This document shows positions 1 through 8,995 of a stretch of DNA of 64,000 nt, one piece after another. This DNA comes from Streptomyces sp. NBC_01446. Its GTDB lineage: Bacteria > Actinomycetota > Actinomycetes > Streptomycetales > Streptomycetaceae. Both the position numbers and the translations under genes were made by a program. The notes beneath the pieces are model-generated. The model ran no database searches, had not been told where the DNA came from, and was given only the letters and a program-made list of their open reading frames with translations. Where the stretch lies: positions 496,001-560,000 of the forward strand of contig NZ_JAPEPO010000003.1 of NCBI RefSeq assembly GCF_026340095.1, given 5' to 3'. Positions within the stretch are counted from its first letter, which is position 1, and every line of letters begins with the position of its first letter.

Positions 1-498
1 ACGCCACCGGTTGGCGAAGTACGTCTGGGGACTGAGGTCGGGGAAAACGTCGTGGATGTAGTCGGACAGGCCGCTGGTGTGCTGCAGCAGGTCGCGGAGG
101 GTGATGGTCCGGCCGTCGTTTCGGGCTCCGGAAACGACCCCAGGCAGCAGCTGTTCCACCGTCTGGTCCAGGGAGATTCGTCTTTCGCCCACCAGCTGCA
201 GCATGACAGTGGCGACGAACGTCTTGGTGGTACTGCCCAGACGCAGGTAGCCGTCGTTCGGAACCGGGCGGCGAGTGAGCAGGTCCCCCACCCCGGAGCG
301 GGCTGTGACCGTCCCACGCGGGGTTTCCAGGCGGACCGCTACCCCGGTGACCCCGGTATCCCGCACTGCGTCCGCGTCACGTTCGACAGACCAAGCGGGG
401 CCGGATGGCTGTGGCGCGGCCGAAGCCGCATTGGACGGCAGAGGTGACAAAGCCAGCGCCAGCACCGCAGCTGATAACCACAAACGACGAAAGATCAT
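1..498 (-). CDS. Secreted serine hydrolase (beta-lactamase / D-Ala-D-Ala carboxypeptidase family), 3' end beyond window
   Basis: The reverse strand from ATG 498 is open to base 1 (166 codons) and runs off the window. It begins with a signal peptide (RRLWLSAAVLALALSPLP, then an ASAAP cleavage-type stretch). The class C beta-lactamase / DD-peptidase fold is shown by the nucleophile motif S-T-T-K near residue 90 and the typical LLQHTSGLSDY stretch near residue 145. Members cleave D-Ala-D-Ala or related amides and esters outside the membrane. The YxN and third catalytic motifs lie outside the window, so the exact substrate cannot be judged. Confidence 0.85.
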   Translation of the reverse strand, partial: MIFRRLWLSAAVLALALSPLPSNAASAAPQPSGPAWSVERDADAVRDTGVTGVAVRLETPRGTVTARSGVGDLLTRRPVPNDGYLRLGSTTKTFVATVMLQLVGERRISLDQTVEQLLPGVVSGARNDGRTITLRDLLQHTSGLSDYIHDVFPDLSPQTYFANRWR

Positions 499-999
499 GA
501 CCCGAGGCTAGGAACAGCAAGGACCACCGACCATCCGGCATACGCCCCATCTCGAACGGGTGCCAGCCGGATGGACATCACGCCGGGCGATGGCCCGCGC
601 ATCCGCCGGCCCGTTCAGCGGGGATGAGGAGTGGTACAAGGCGGCAGGGATCATGGTCGAGGTGATCTGGCACGCAGGTGAGGCCGCCACCAGCCCTGCA
701 GCTCCGCCGCAACACCAGTCGCCCGAACCCTGCGAGCTGGGGTCGTCGTCTCGTTTCCCGGATTCGCCATGCCCAGCGGGGCGACAGGACCGACCTCCTT
801 CCCCGCCCTACTTGGCGAACCGCAGCTCACGGCATTAGGGCATCGCCAAGTTCACGGGGACAGGGCACCCGGCAAGCGTCGGCCCACTGACACGGGGGGA
901 GGCAGCGGGCCGACGACTGCCCGGCATGTCAGTGCACGGTGCGGGGCCGTCCCGCGCGAGCGGTGGTTCTCTGAGGAGGCGGCGCCGGGTATGCGGGCG
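499..999. other. Intergenic stretch, no gene seen
   Basis: No frame here combines a ribosome site, biased third positions and a recognisable product. The open frames have the arginine- and proline-rich composition of non-coding high-GC DNA. Confidence 0.5.
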
Positions 1000-1377
1000 T
1001 CAGGTGGCGGTGGGCCAGGTCCGTAGCAACGCGGCAATCTTCCCCGCAGTGCAGGCGGGATCGAGGAGCAGGTCCTTGAGGGCGATGGCGTCCTCGCGGG
1101 CGGGCTTGACGGGAATTCCGGCCGCGTCGAGGTACATGACACCGGTGGCGGCGGCGACGGCCAGGTTGGAGCGCTCCAGCCAGCGGCACCGGCCCAGGCT
1201 GTGTACCAGGGCGGCTGCTTTGGCGTACGGGCCGTCGTAGACCGGCTGCTCGAACAGCTCGGCCCGATGACGGGCGACTGCCGAGACCGGAACGCCGTAG
1301 TCGTCGGGGGCCGGATCGTCGGCTCCGGCGGCCTCGGCGACCTGCAGGATCCAGGGAACGTCGATGTGCAGTTCCAT
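1000..1377 (-). CDS. Fic/Doc-like toxin of a toxin-antitoxin pair
   Basis: This 125-residue protein matches the short actinobacterial family annotated as toxin component of Fic-type toxin-antitoxin systems: N-terminal LHIDVPWILQVAEAAG, a central VSAVARHRAE helix, and the region LERSNLAVAAATGVMYLDAAG, which lines up with the Doc active-site loop and following helix. Doc proteins phosphorylate EF-Tu using HxFx(D/E)GNKR. Here the loop is degenerate (VHSLGRCRWLERSN), so the chemistry may be changed or lost. Its ATG (1377-1375) overlaps the TGA (1379-1377) of the upstream antitoxin gene, which implies translational coupling. Confidence 0.72.
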   Translation of the reverse strand: MELHIDVPWILQVAEAAGADDPAPDDYGVPVSAVARHRAELFEQPVYDGPYAKAAALVHSLGRCRWLERSNLAVAAATGVMYLDAAGIPVKPAREDAIALKDLLLDPACTAGKIAALLRTWPTAT

Positions 1378-1616
1378 CAGGCCGCGCGCGCTCCCCGGGC
1401 TGTCCGCTGAGCTTGTTCGGCCTCGTCGAAGACCCCTTGGTGGTCGGCCAGGAAGCGAGCAGCCGCATCCACCGCACGGGCACGCAGGCCACTGGCATCG
1501 TCCTGCACCAGCTTGGCGAGGTAGTCGCCCACACTCAGTCCCAGGTCTGCGGCACGCTTCTTCGCGAGTTCCGCGACGTCCCCATCCACCCGCGCACCCA
1601 ACTGTGTCTTCGCCAT
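1377..1616 (-). CDS. Ribbon-helix-helix type antitoxin
   Basis: Start ATG 1616 gives MAKTQLGARVDGDVAEL and 79 residues. The open frame extends upstream to 1685, but those residues look untranslated. Residues 3-45 have the pattern of a ribbon-helix-helix DNA-binding domain (TQLGARVDGDVAELAKKRAADLGLSV taken as strand, helix, helix). The rest is a charged helix likely to bind the toxin. The gene overlaps the Fic-like toxin start by one base, the usual antitoxin-first order. Autorepression is inferred from the family. Confidence 0.68.
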   Translation of the reverse strand: MAKTQLGARVDGDVAELAKKRAADLGLSVGDYLAKLVQDDASGLRARAVDAAARFLADHQGVFDEAEQAQRTARGARAA

Positions 1617-2763
1617 ACCGCGATGGTAACAGCTGTTACCGCCCTGAGGGCTCCAGCCGCAGGAGTGGTGGCCCCGGCCGTCCATGGCCCCGGCCGTCCA
1701 GCCCCCGCCAAGGAGGGCGACTGGGCGCGCATGCCGGGCACCAGCGGATGGCCGACATCAGTGGTCTTGCCGGATCTCTACAGAGTGCTGACGGGAAGGT
1801 GGACGGCGCACTGCTGGAACGGGCACAGGCCGTCCACCGGGTTTCCATGGCCGACTACCTCACGCAGCGCGGTGAACTCGCAGCCGGGGCCGGACAGCTG
1901 GCCAGCCTCTGTCGTGAACCCACCCCGCAGGGGCAGTTCAACCGCGCTGGGCAGCAGTTGCTGCTCGTCCTCGGCACGGAGCTGGTTCACCGCCGCACTC
2001 CCCTGTGTCCCTGAGTGACCCCGAGGCGGCTGCGCGTGCGGCGAGGACGGACGCGATGCCAGCGGGCCGCCTCCTTTGCTGCCTCAGGCCCGAATGGTGT
2101 CCTGCGGCGGTGTTTCCTGGAAGAAGGAGCGCAGGGGCTCGTCAGTGGCGCGTTCGCGGCTGGTGCCGTCGGCTGCGGCATCGAGACGAGAATGCGGAGT
2201 CTTCAGTGTCGTAAGGGGTGAGGACGAGCCCCCGGATCAACGCGCCCGGAGCGATCCAACCGCGTCGAAGATCATTTCGTTGGGACTTCTCAGCGGGCCA
2301 GGCGCGCGGGAAGGGCCTGCTCGGTGATGCAGGGCGCCTGGGCCACCTCTTGCTCCGTCACGACGAGGACCCCGCCAACGCCCTGGATGTGTCGGGGCGG
2401 TGAAGGCCGGCTCAGCTGCCGCCCACCGGCAGCTTGAAGCCGCCAGCATGCGACGCCGACTCCGGAGTGCGCCTGCGGCGGCCTCGGGCTTCCGGTCGCG
2501 CGTGAAACCGGCTGGGACGACAAGGCCCCTGGGCGCCCTGGTGATCTCCGCGGGCGCCCCGGAAATGGGTCACCCCGGCGACGCCCCGCCGCTGCCGGCT
2601 CGGGATGCCGCCACGACCGGGGACTTCGCCGGGCCCGAGCGCTCTCGAGACCCAGCGCCCTCGATACGCGCGATTCGATCGCCCGGACACTTGATACGAG
2701 CGTTGTAGTCAGGCATTGTGCTTGAAACAGGCGCCGGGGCGGCTGTTTGAGTAGGAGTGAGAG
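1617..2763. other. Gene-poor stretch with short coding-like remnants
   Basis: No complete gene is seen. Three bits have strongly biased third positions and look like the ends of lost genes: plus strand about 1790-2014 (includes ALLERAQAVHRVSMADYL), minus strand about 2090-2215 (ends FQETPPQDTIRA, stop near 2091) and minus strand about 2297-2400 (ends ITEQALPARLAR). None could be assigned to a family. The stretch 2701-2763 must hold the promoter of the Lrp gene. Confidence 0.35.
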
Positions 2764-3210
2764 GTGCTTATGGACGACATCGATCGGGCCATCCTGCGGG
2801 AGCTACAGGTCGACGGCCGGATTCCCTATGCAGATCTGGGACCGAAGGTGGGATTGTCGCCCTCGGCTGCGAGGCTCCGACTGCAGCGAATGGTCGACGC
2901 CAAGGCCGTCCAGGTCGTCGGGGTGACCGATCCGATGACGATGGGCCAGCAGGCGATGGCGCTCCTGGGTCTGCGTGTCGACGGTGATCCCCGGGCGGTG
3001 GCCGATGAGCTGTCCCGGCATGAGGAGGTCGTGTACACGGTCCTGACGTCCGGCGGCTTCGATCTGTTCGCGGAGGTCGTGTGCGCTCAGCCCCGTGATC
3101 TTCTGGACTTCATCAATGATGTCGTGCGGCCCGTCGAGGGTGTCGCATCCGTGGAGAACTTCCCCTACTTCGCGATCCACACCCACCGTTTCCTGTGGCA
3201 CGTCGACTGA
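2764..3210 (+). CDS. Lrp/AsnC family transcriptional regulator
   Basis: The 148-residue protein has an N-terminal winged helix-turn-helix (DDIDRAILRELQVDGRIPY, then GLSPSAARLRLQRM) and a C-terminal RAM-type ligand-binding domain (VVYTVLTSGGFDLFAEVV). Such proteins sense amino acids or related amines as octamers. GTG 2764 follows AGGAG by six bases; ATG 2770 is an alternative start preceded by GAGAGG. It sits 52 bases upstream of the kinase-aminotransferase fusion on the same strand and is its likely regulator. Confidence 0.9.
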   Translation: MLMDDIDRAILRELQVDGRIPYADLGPKVGLSPSAARLRLQRMVDAKAVQVVGVTDPMTMGQQAMALLGLRVDGDPRAVADELSRHEEVVYTVLTSGGFDLFAEVVCAQPRDLLDFINDVVRPVEGVASVENFPYFAIHTHRFLWHVD

Positions 3211-3262
3211 GGGCACCAGAGCGTCCCAGCCCAGCCCGCCCGTACGAGCCGAGGAACTCTGC

Positions 3263-6229
3263 ATGTCGCACGACGAACACCGCACCATCGACTTCTTCGC
3301 CGAGGACGCCCTTCCCGCACCGCGGGTGACGCCGGCCGACGCCGAGCGCATCGCTGCTCAGCACCTTGGGTTCGACGCACACGCACAAGCGCTGGGAAGC
3401 CAGCAGGACGCCAACTTCCTGCTGCGCGAGGGAAGCGGGGCGGACCTGGCCGTTCTGAAGATCGCCAACCCCGCTTTCGGCGCTGTGGAGATCGAAGCCC
3501 AGGACGCTGCCGCTGACCTGGTCTCCTCGGCGCACCCGGAACTGCGCGTCGCCACCGTCCTGCGGCGTCCTGACGGTTCCCCGCGTCGTACGGCGGTGGA
3601 CACCGAGAGCGGGCCGGCCGTCGCAAGACTGCTGCGGCATCTGCCCGGCGGGACGTTCTCGGGACCCCGGCACCTCTCCCCCAGCACCGTGGCGGCCATG
3701 GGCACGATCGTCGGAAAAGTCAGCACCGCGCTGCGGGACTTCCGGCACCCGGGCCTCGATCGTGTACTCCAATGGGACCTGCGGTACGCCGACCGTGTCG
3801 TCGCCAAGCTCGCCGGGCACATCGGCGAGCCCGAGCGGCGCGCCGCCGTCCGCGCCGCGACCGCCGAAGCCTGGGCACGCGTCCAGCAGGTTGCCGACGT
3901 ACTGCCGTCCCAGGCCGTGCATCTGGACCTCACCGACGACAATCTGATCCGTACGCCCGGCAGTCGGCCTCCCATGCCGGACGGCGTCATCGACTTCGGT
4001 GACGTGACCACCAGCTGGGCGGTCGGCGAACTCGCCGTGTCGCTCTCCTCGATGCTCCACCACGACGGGGTCGAACCTCACCACGTACTGCCGGCCATCC
4101 GCGCCTTCCACACCGTCCGGCCGCTCTCCCCGAAGGAGGCGGAGGCGTTGTGGCCGCTCGTGGTCCTGCGCGCCGCCGGCCTGGTCGTCAGCGGGCGTCA
4201 CCAGGCTGCCGTCGACGGGGACAACGCCTATGCCAAGGCGGCGCTCGACCGCGAGTGGCGCATATTCGAGCAGGCCACCTGTCTGCCCCTTCCGGTGATG
4301 ATCCACCTCGTCAAGGACGCGACCGGCCTGGCGGGCGTACCCGCTGGGGCCGATTCGCCGCCGCAGCCGCTTCTCCGGGACCTCGCCGCCGCCGACATCG
4401 TCCTCGTCGACCTGTCCACCGACGCCGATGCCATGGACGACGGAGCCTGGGTCGACTCCGGCACCGAAGCCCGGCTGGTGACCACCGCGCTCGCCGGCGG
4501 CGCGGCCGCAGTCGCCACACGGTATGCCCAGGCGCGACTCACCCAGGCCCCGGCACTGTCAGCCGTTTCCGCGGCCACAGTGCCCACCGGTATCGACCTG
4601 TGGCTCGGTCGGGCCACCGTGGCACAGGCTCCCGCTGCGGGGGAGGTCCTCGTGGCGGACCGGGGCCAGGTCGAGATCGCCCACGGCTCACGGGTGCTGA
4701 CCCTGTCCTTCCCGCCTACGGTTCGACCTCTCCTCGCTGTCGGCGCATCGGTCCAGGCGCGTGAGGACATCGCGCACCTCCCCGCTGGAGTCTCGATCCA
4801 CGTCGCGCTGCGTGCCGCTTCCGGACCCGTGGTCCCTCCGCTGGTACGTCCCGAGTACGCCGCAGGCTGGCTGCCGCTCACCGCCGACCCCGCACCGCTC
4901 CTCGGTCTCGCGGCGGCCACCGGTCTCGCTGAGGGGACGGACCTGCTCGACCGGCGCGACGCCGTGTTCGCGACCGTGCAGGAGCACTACTACGCCAACC
5001 CTCCCCGTATCGAGCGTGGTTGGCGCCATCATCTCGTGTCCACCGACGGCCGCGCGTACCTCGACATCGTCAACAACGTCACCCCCTTGGGCCACGCCCA
5101 TCCTCGCGTCGAGCGGGCGGTCTCCCGGCAGCTGCGACGGGTCAACACCAACTCTCGGTTCCACTACGCCTCGGTGGTGAAGTTCACCGAACGCCTCGCC
5201 GGCCTCCTTCCCGAACCTCTGGACACGGTGTTCCTGGTCAACTCCGGTTCCGAGGCGGTGGATCTGGGCCTCCGGCTGGCCATCGGCGCCTCCGGACAGC
5301 ACGATGTCGTCGCACTGCGCGAGGCATACCACGGCTGGACGTACGCTTCCGACGCGGTCTCCACCTCGCTCCAGGACAACCCGAACGCCCTGGCCACCCG
5401 CCCCAGCTGGGTCCACACCGTGGACTCGCCCAACTCTTACCGCGGTCGGCACCGCGGCGTCGACGCCATGCGCTACGGGCCCGAAGCCGCCGCGGTCATC
5501 GACGAGCTGGCCGCTGCGGGCCGCCCGGCAGGAGCGTTCATCGGCGAGACCTTCTACGGCAACGCCGGAGGAGTCGCCCTTCCCGACGGCTACCTCGCCC
5601 AGGTGTACGCGGCGGTGCGCCGTCACGGCGGCCTCGCCGTCGCCGACGAGGTCCAAGTCGGTTACGGCCGCCTGGGGAACTGGTTCTGGGGCTTCGAGCA
5701 GCAGGAGGTCATCCCTGACATCGTGTGTGTGGCCAAGGCGATGGGCAACGGGCACCCCCTCGGTGCCGTCATCACCTCCAAGACGGTCGCTGATCGCTAC
5801 CGCGAGCAGGGCTACTTCTTCTCCTCCACTGGCGGCAGCCCGGTCTCCAGCATCGTCGGCCTCACCGTCCTGGACACCCTGCGCGACGAGGACCTGCAGG
5901 GCAACGCGGTCCGCGTCGGCGGCCATCTGAAGCGCCGGATGGAGGCACTGGCCGACCGCTACGGCATCATCGGCGCCGTCCACGGCTCGGGCCTCTACCT
6001 CGGCCTCGAACTCGTCAGGGACCGCATCACCCTGGAACCGGCCACCGAGGAGACCGCCGAGCTCTGCGACCGCATGCTCGACCTCGGCGTCATCGTCCAG
6101 CCCACCGGAGACCATCTCAACATCCTCAAGATCAAGCCGCCGCTGTGCATCGACACCACCGCCGCGGACTTCTTCGCCGACATGCTCGACCTGGCCCTCA
6201 CCCAACTCGGCCACGGCCACACCTGGTGA
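3263..6229 (+). CDS. Fused phosphotransferase (APH-like kinase) / M23-like / class III aminotransferase-fold protein
   Basis: ATG 3263 follows GAGGA and gives 988 residues; the longer frame from 3095 overlaps the Lrp gene and is unlikely. Residues about 25-330 are an aminoglycoside-phosphotransferase-like kinase with catalytic loop HLDLTDDNLI near 219 and metal site VIDFGD near 242. Residues about 400-560 resemble an M23 peptidase or lipoyl-like barrel that lacks clear zinc ligands. Residues about 575-985 are a class III aminotransferase with GSEAVDLGL, DEVQVGYGR near 795 and PLP lysine K825 in AKAMGNGHP. In known relatives (hydroxylysine or ethanolamine routes) a kinase phosphorylates an amino alcohol and a class III PLP enzyme eliminates phosphate. 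That two-step use is inferred here; plain transamination is the alternative. Confidence 0.85.
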   Translation: MSHDEHRTIDFFAEDALPAPRVTPADAERIAAQHLGFDAHAQALGSQQDANFLLREGSGADLAVLKIANPAFGAVEIEAQDAAADLVSSAHPELRVATVLRRPDGSPRRTAVDTESGPAVARLLRHLPGGTFSGPRHLSPSTVAAMGTIVGKVSTALRDFRHPGLDRVLQWDLRYADRVVAKLAGHIGEPERRAAVRAATAEAWARVQQVADVLPSQAVHLDLTDDNLIRTPGSRPPMPDGVIDFGDVTTSWAVGELAVSLSSMLHHDGVEPHHVLPAIRAFHTVRPLSPKEAEALWPLVVLRAAGLVVSGRHQAAVDGDNAYAKAALDREWRIFEQATCLPLPVMIHLVKDATGLAGVPAGADSPPQPLLRDLAAADIVLVDLSTDADAMDDGAWVDSGTEARLVTTALAGGAAAVATRYAQARLTQAPALSAVSAATVPTGIDLWLGRATVAQAPAAGEVLVADRGQVEIAHGSRVLTLSFPPTVRPLLAVGASVQAREDIAHLPAGVSIHVALRAASGPVVPPLVRPEYAAGWLPLTADPAPLLGLAAATGLAEGTDLLDRRDAVFATVQEHYYANPPRIERGWRHHLVSTDGRAYLDIVNNVTPLGHAHPRVERAVSRQLRRVNTNSRFHYASVVKFTERLAGLLPEPLDTVFLVNSGSEAVDLGLRLAIGASGQHDVVALREAYHGWTYASDAVSTSLQDNPNALATRPSWVHTVDSPNSYRGRHRGVDAMRYGPEAAAVIDELAAAGRPAGAFIGETFYGNAGGVALPDGYLAQVYAAVRRHGGLAVADEVQVGYGRLGNWFWGFEQQEVIPDIVCVAKAMGNGHPLGAVITSKTVADRYREQGYFFSSTGGSPVSSIVGLTVLDTLRDEDLQGNAVRVGGHLKRRMEALADRYGIIGAVHGSGLYLGLELVRDRITLEPATEETAELCDRMLDLGVIVQPTGDHLNILKIKPPLCIDTTAADFFADMLDLALTQLGHGHTW

Positions 6230-6424
6230 CACCGGGGCGGCGCTTCGCGATTCGGCGCCGAGGTGAAGCTCGCTCTGCCGGCCGGCGACCGCACCGCCCT
6301 CGAACTCGTACACCGCAAACCGCTGCCTTCTCGGCCCGCGCCAACCGCACCGTCGACGGCACGCCTGCCTCCGACAGCCGACATGCAGATCCGACCTTGC
6401 GATCCCTGAAGAAGAGAGAAGACG

Positions 6425-7780
6425 ATGGACACGATCGTCGTCGGCGCGGGAATCGCCGGCATCACCGCAGCTCGTCTGCTTCACGCCGCAGGACAACGTG
6501 TGGTCGTGCTTGAGGCGCGGGACCGTGTCGGTGGGCGGATCTGGACGGACCGCACGGCAGGGTTCTCCGTCGACCGCGGCGCCTCATGGATCCATGGCCT
6601 CACCGGCAACCCCCTCACGGAACTTGTCGCCGCGCTCGAGATGGACACACACGAGTTCACGGTCGGGAGCTTCCAGGCCGGCGGACGGCCCATCGCCGAC
6701 TACGACGAATCGCGGCGCCTGCTGGACGACGCCGCGACACGGCAGTGGACCATCGACGTCGACACGGCAGATGACCTGTTCCAGCTGACCGTCGCGGCGT
6801 CCGGCCACGACGAGAGCTATGCCACCGCGGCCGAACGCGCCCTCGCCGCGACCGGCTGGGAACCCGAACGCGCCGAACGGGTCCGCGCGTTCTATCGGCA
6901 TCGCACGGAGGAACAATGCGGCGCAGAGATCGAACAGGTGGCCGCTCACGCCCTCGATGAGGACACCATCGAAGGGGACGAAGTGATCTTCCCGGGTGGC
7001 TACGACGCGCTTCCCCGGGCACTCGCGGAAGGCCTCGACGTGCGTTTGGGCATGACCGTGACCGCCATCACCAGGTCGGCCACAGGGGTACGAGTCGACA
7101 CGGAGGACGAGTCTTTCGACGCCGCCCACGTGATCGTCACAGTGCCGTTGGGCGTGCTCAAAGCAGGGGCGATCGAGTTCACACCCGCTCTGCCCGAAGC
7201 CGTTGCGGGACCGATCGCTCGACTCGGAATGGGCGTGTTCAACAAGGTCTTCCTTCAGTTCGCAGACCGGTTCTGGCAGGACGACGTCTACGCGATCCGG
7301 CAGCACGGCCGGGCCGGCGTCCCCTGGCATTCCTGGTACGACGTCTCCGTCGTCAGCGGCAAGCCGATGCTGCTGACCTTCGCCGGCGGTGCTTGGGGGC
7401 GGGAGATCGAGCAGAAGACCGATGAAGAGGTGGTCTCGTCGGTACTCAGGTCCCTCCGCGAGATCTACGGCGACTCCGTCCCCGAGCCCGTGGCGCACTG
7501 GATCACACGCTGGGGCGTCGACCCTCTCGCCCTCGGCTCATACTCCTACGTCGCCGTCGGCTCCTCGCACGACGATCACGATGCGATGGCAGGACCCGTG
7601 GACGGCGTTCTCCACTTCGCGGGAGAAGCAACCTGCGGACACGAACCAGCCACCGTCCACGGCGCGCTCCACTCAGGGCATCGCGCGGCCGAGCGGATCC
7701 TCGGTGCTCCGATCTCCCCGGCCGAGCTCACACGGGGCGTGACCCGTCGTCAACGGTCAGCTGATCGCTGGCCGGAGTGA
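6425..7780 (+). CDS. Flavin monoamine oxidase family protein
   Basis: The 451-residue enzyme starts with the FAD Rossmann motif VVGAGIAGITAAR, followed by EARDRVGGRIWT, both typical of flavin amine oxidases. The C-terminal FAD motif (LHFAGEATCGHEP, ALHSGHRAAERI) is present near residues 395-425, so the protein is complete. It would oxidise a primary or secondary amine to imine with release of hydrogen peroxide. It lies 195 bases downstream of the aminotransferase fusion on the same strand, and GAAGAGAGAAG precedes the ATG. Together with the Lrp regulator the three genes suggest an amine or amino-acid catabolic unit. Confidence 0.9.
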   Translation: MDTIVVGAGIAGITAARLLHAAGQRVVVLEARDRVGGRIWTDRTAGFSVDRGASWIHGLTGNPLTELVAALEMDTHEFTVGSFQAGGRPIADYDESRRLLDDAATRQWTIDVDTADDLFQLTVAASGHDESYATAAERALAATGWEPERAERVRAFYRHRTEEQCGAEIEQVAAHALDEDTIEGDEVIFPGGYDALPRALAEGLDVRLGMTVTAITRSATGVRVDTEDESFDAAHVIVTVPLGVLKAGAIEFTPALPEAVAGPIARLGMGVFNKVFLQFADRFWQDDVYAIRQHGRAGVPWHSWYDVSVVSGKPMLLTFAGGAWGREIEQKTDEEVVSSVLRSLREIYGDSVPEPVAHWITRWGVDPLALGSYSYVAVGSSHDDHDAMAGPVDGVLHFAGEATCGHEPATVHGALHSGHRAAERILGAPISPAELTRGVTRRQRSADRWPE

Positions 7781-7868
7781 GGTGCCGGGCACCCCTTCCG
7801 AGGGAGGGCAATACGGCCGACCGCGTATTGCTGCAGGTCGGCGAAGTCGCGGCCGCAGGATCGGGGAC

Positions 7869-8132
7869 ATGAACCGAGTTCCTGACGAAGGAATGGTCCT
7901 CGTCCCCGGCGGATCCCTGCTCACCAAGACTCCCGAGGAGGGGCGTGCGCTGGCCCTGACCCTGGCCCGCCACACCATCCACAACATCCACAACATCCAG
8001 CCTGACCTGGACGTTCTGAAGGGTGGCAGGCCGAACTGCTCCACCACGCCCGGCAGCCTCACCGCCGCGGCGCATGTGGTCGCCATCGAGTTCCAGACGA
8101 TCGCTGCAGCCAACAACTACTGGCGGTCCTGA
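7869..8132 (+). CDS. Hypothetical protein
   Basis: An 87-residue frame (MNRVPDEGMVLVPGGSLL...) with strongly biased third positions, so it is probably real. It has no signal peptide or membrane segment and no recognised motif beyond a short HNIHNIQ repeat. A GTG at 7782 overlapping the amine oxidase stop would extend it in frame by 29 arginine-rich residues. No clear ribosome site decides between the two starts. Confidence 0.45.
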   Translation: MNRVPDEGMVLVPGGSLLTKTPEEGRALALTLARHTIHNIHNIQPDLDVLKGGRPNCSTTPGSLTAAAHVVAIEFQTIAAANNYWRS

Positions 8133-8227
8133 CAGCCGGAACACTGAGGGAGACGAGCTCGCCGACATCGTGGTGTGGCGCAGACGCAGTGCCCGCGGAC
8201 CTGTGGGCTGTCGCAGGACGGTCGCCG

Positions 8228-8527
8228 TCAGCGGCCGGGGATGGGGAGGTCACCCTCGATGTACTGGGCGCGGCCGTCGGCGAAGGACCAGTCCTCGGGG
8301 CCGTTCTCGAAGTAGCTGACGAACAGGTCCTTGCCGTCGACTCCGGCTTCGGCGAGCTGCTGGGCGAGCGTGCGGTACGCGAGCTGCTTGTCCTCGGTGC
8401 TGCGGCCGCGCTGGGAGAAGATGTGGACGATGACCGTGCCGGAGGTGCGCTCAAAGCCCAGACCGGCGTCCAGGGCGATGATCTCGTCGGGGTCGTGCTG
8501 GGTGACGATCTGGAAGCGGTCCCGCTC
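8228..8527 (-). pseudogene. 3' remnant of a tautomerase-family gene
   Basis: Reading the minus strand from about 8527 to the stop at 8228-8230 gives about 100 residues typical of actinobacterial tautomerase-family proteins (ERDRFQIVTQHDP at the front, SYFENGPEDWSFADG near the end). The N-terminus with the catalytic proline (MPL...) is missing. The sequence joins the MBL remnant directly and in a different frame, so it cannot be made as a normal protein. Confidence 0.75.
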
Positions 8528-8995
8528 GGACCGCGGCGGCCGCGGCGGCGCGGACGCTGTCGAGGCTGACCGGGCGTTCGCGGAACTTGCCCGGGACGCG
8601 GGCGGCGCCGGCGTGCAGGATGGTCGCGTCGATACGGGGGGTGCGGCGGGCGATCTCGGTGACGGTGCGGAGAGAGGCGTTGTCGCCGCTGATGTAGACG
8701 CTGGGCAGTCCGTCTCCGGCGAGGACGAAGCCGACGACCTGGCAGTTGACCTCGCCCTCCGCGTCCCGTTCGCCGTCCTCGGGGCCGTGGACGGCCGGCA
8801 CGGCGGTGACGGTCAGCTCACCGCCGTCCGGGCGGGTGAGCGTGTGGGTGTCCCAGGCGGCCAGCCCCTTGGCGGGGGCGCCGAGCCGGTCGGCGCCGCC
8901 CGTGGTGGTGAGCAACAGCGGGGCAGCCAGCGCGAAGGCGCGGCCAAAGTCGTCGAAGTTGTCGGCGTGGCTGTCGTGGCTGACCAGGGAGGGTC
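8528..8995 (-). pseudogene. Internal remnant of an MBL-fold hydrolase gene
   Basis: The minus strand encodes LVSHDSHADNFDDFGRAF (the HxHxDH-type metal site, here SHDSHADN), LTRPDGGELTVTAVPAVHGP and YISGDNASLRTVTEIARR, in the order found in MBL-fold metal hydrolases. Both ends are missing: at about 8995 it abuts the LysR remnant and at about 8528 it passes into the tautomerase remnant with a frame change. A joined 231-residue frame exists (8451-9146), but its ends are out-of-frame translations of the neighbours. Confidence 0.75.

Noticed and set aside
4688..6496. Minus-strand open frame of 602 codons
   Set aside because: Antisense of the aminotransferase domain; shadow composition.
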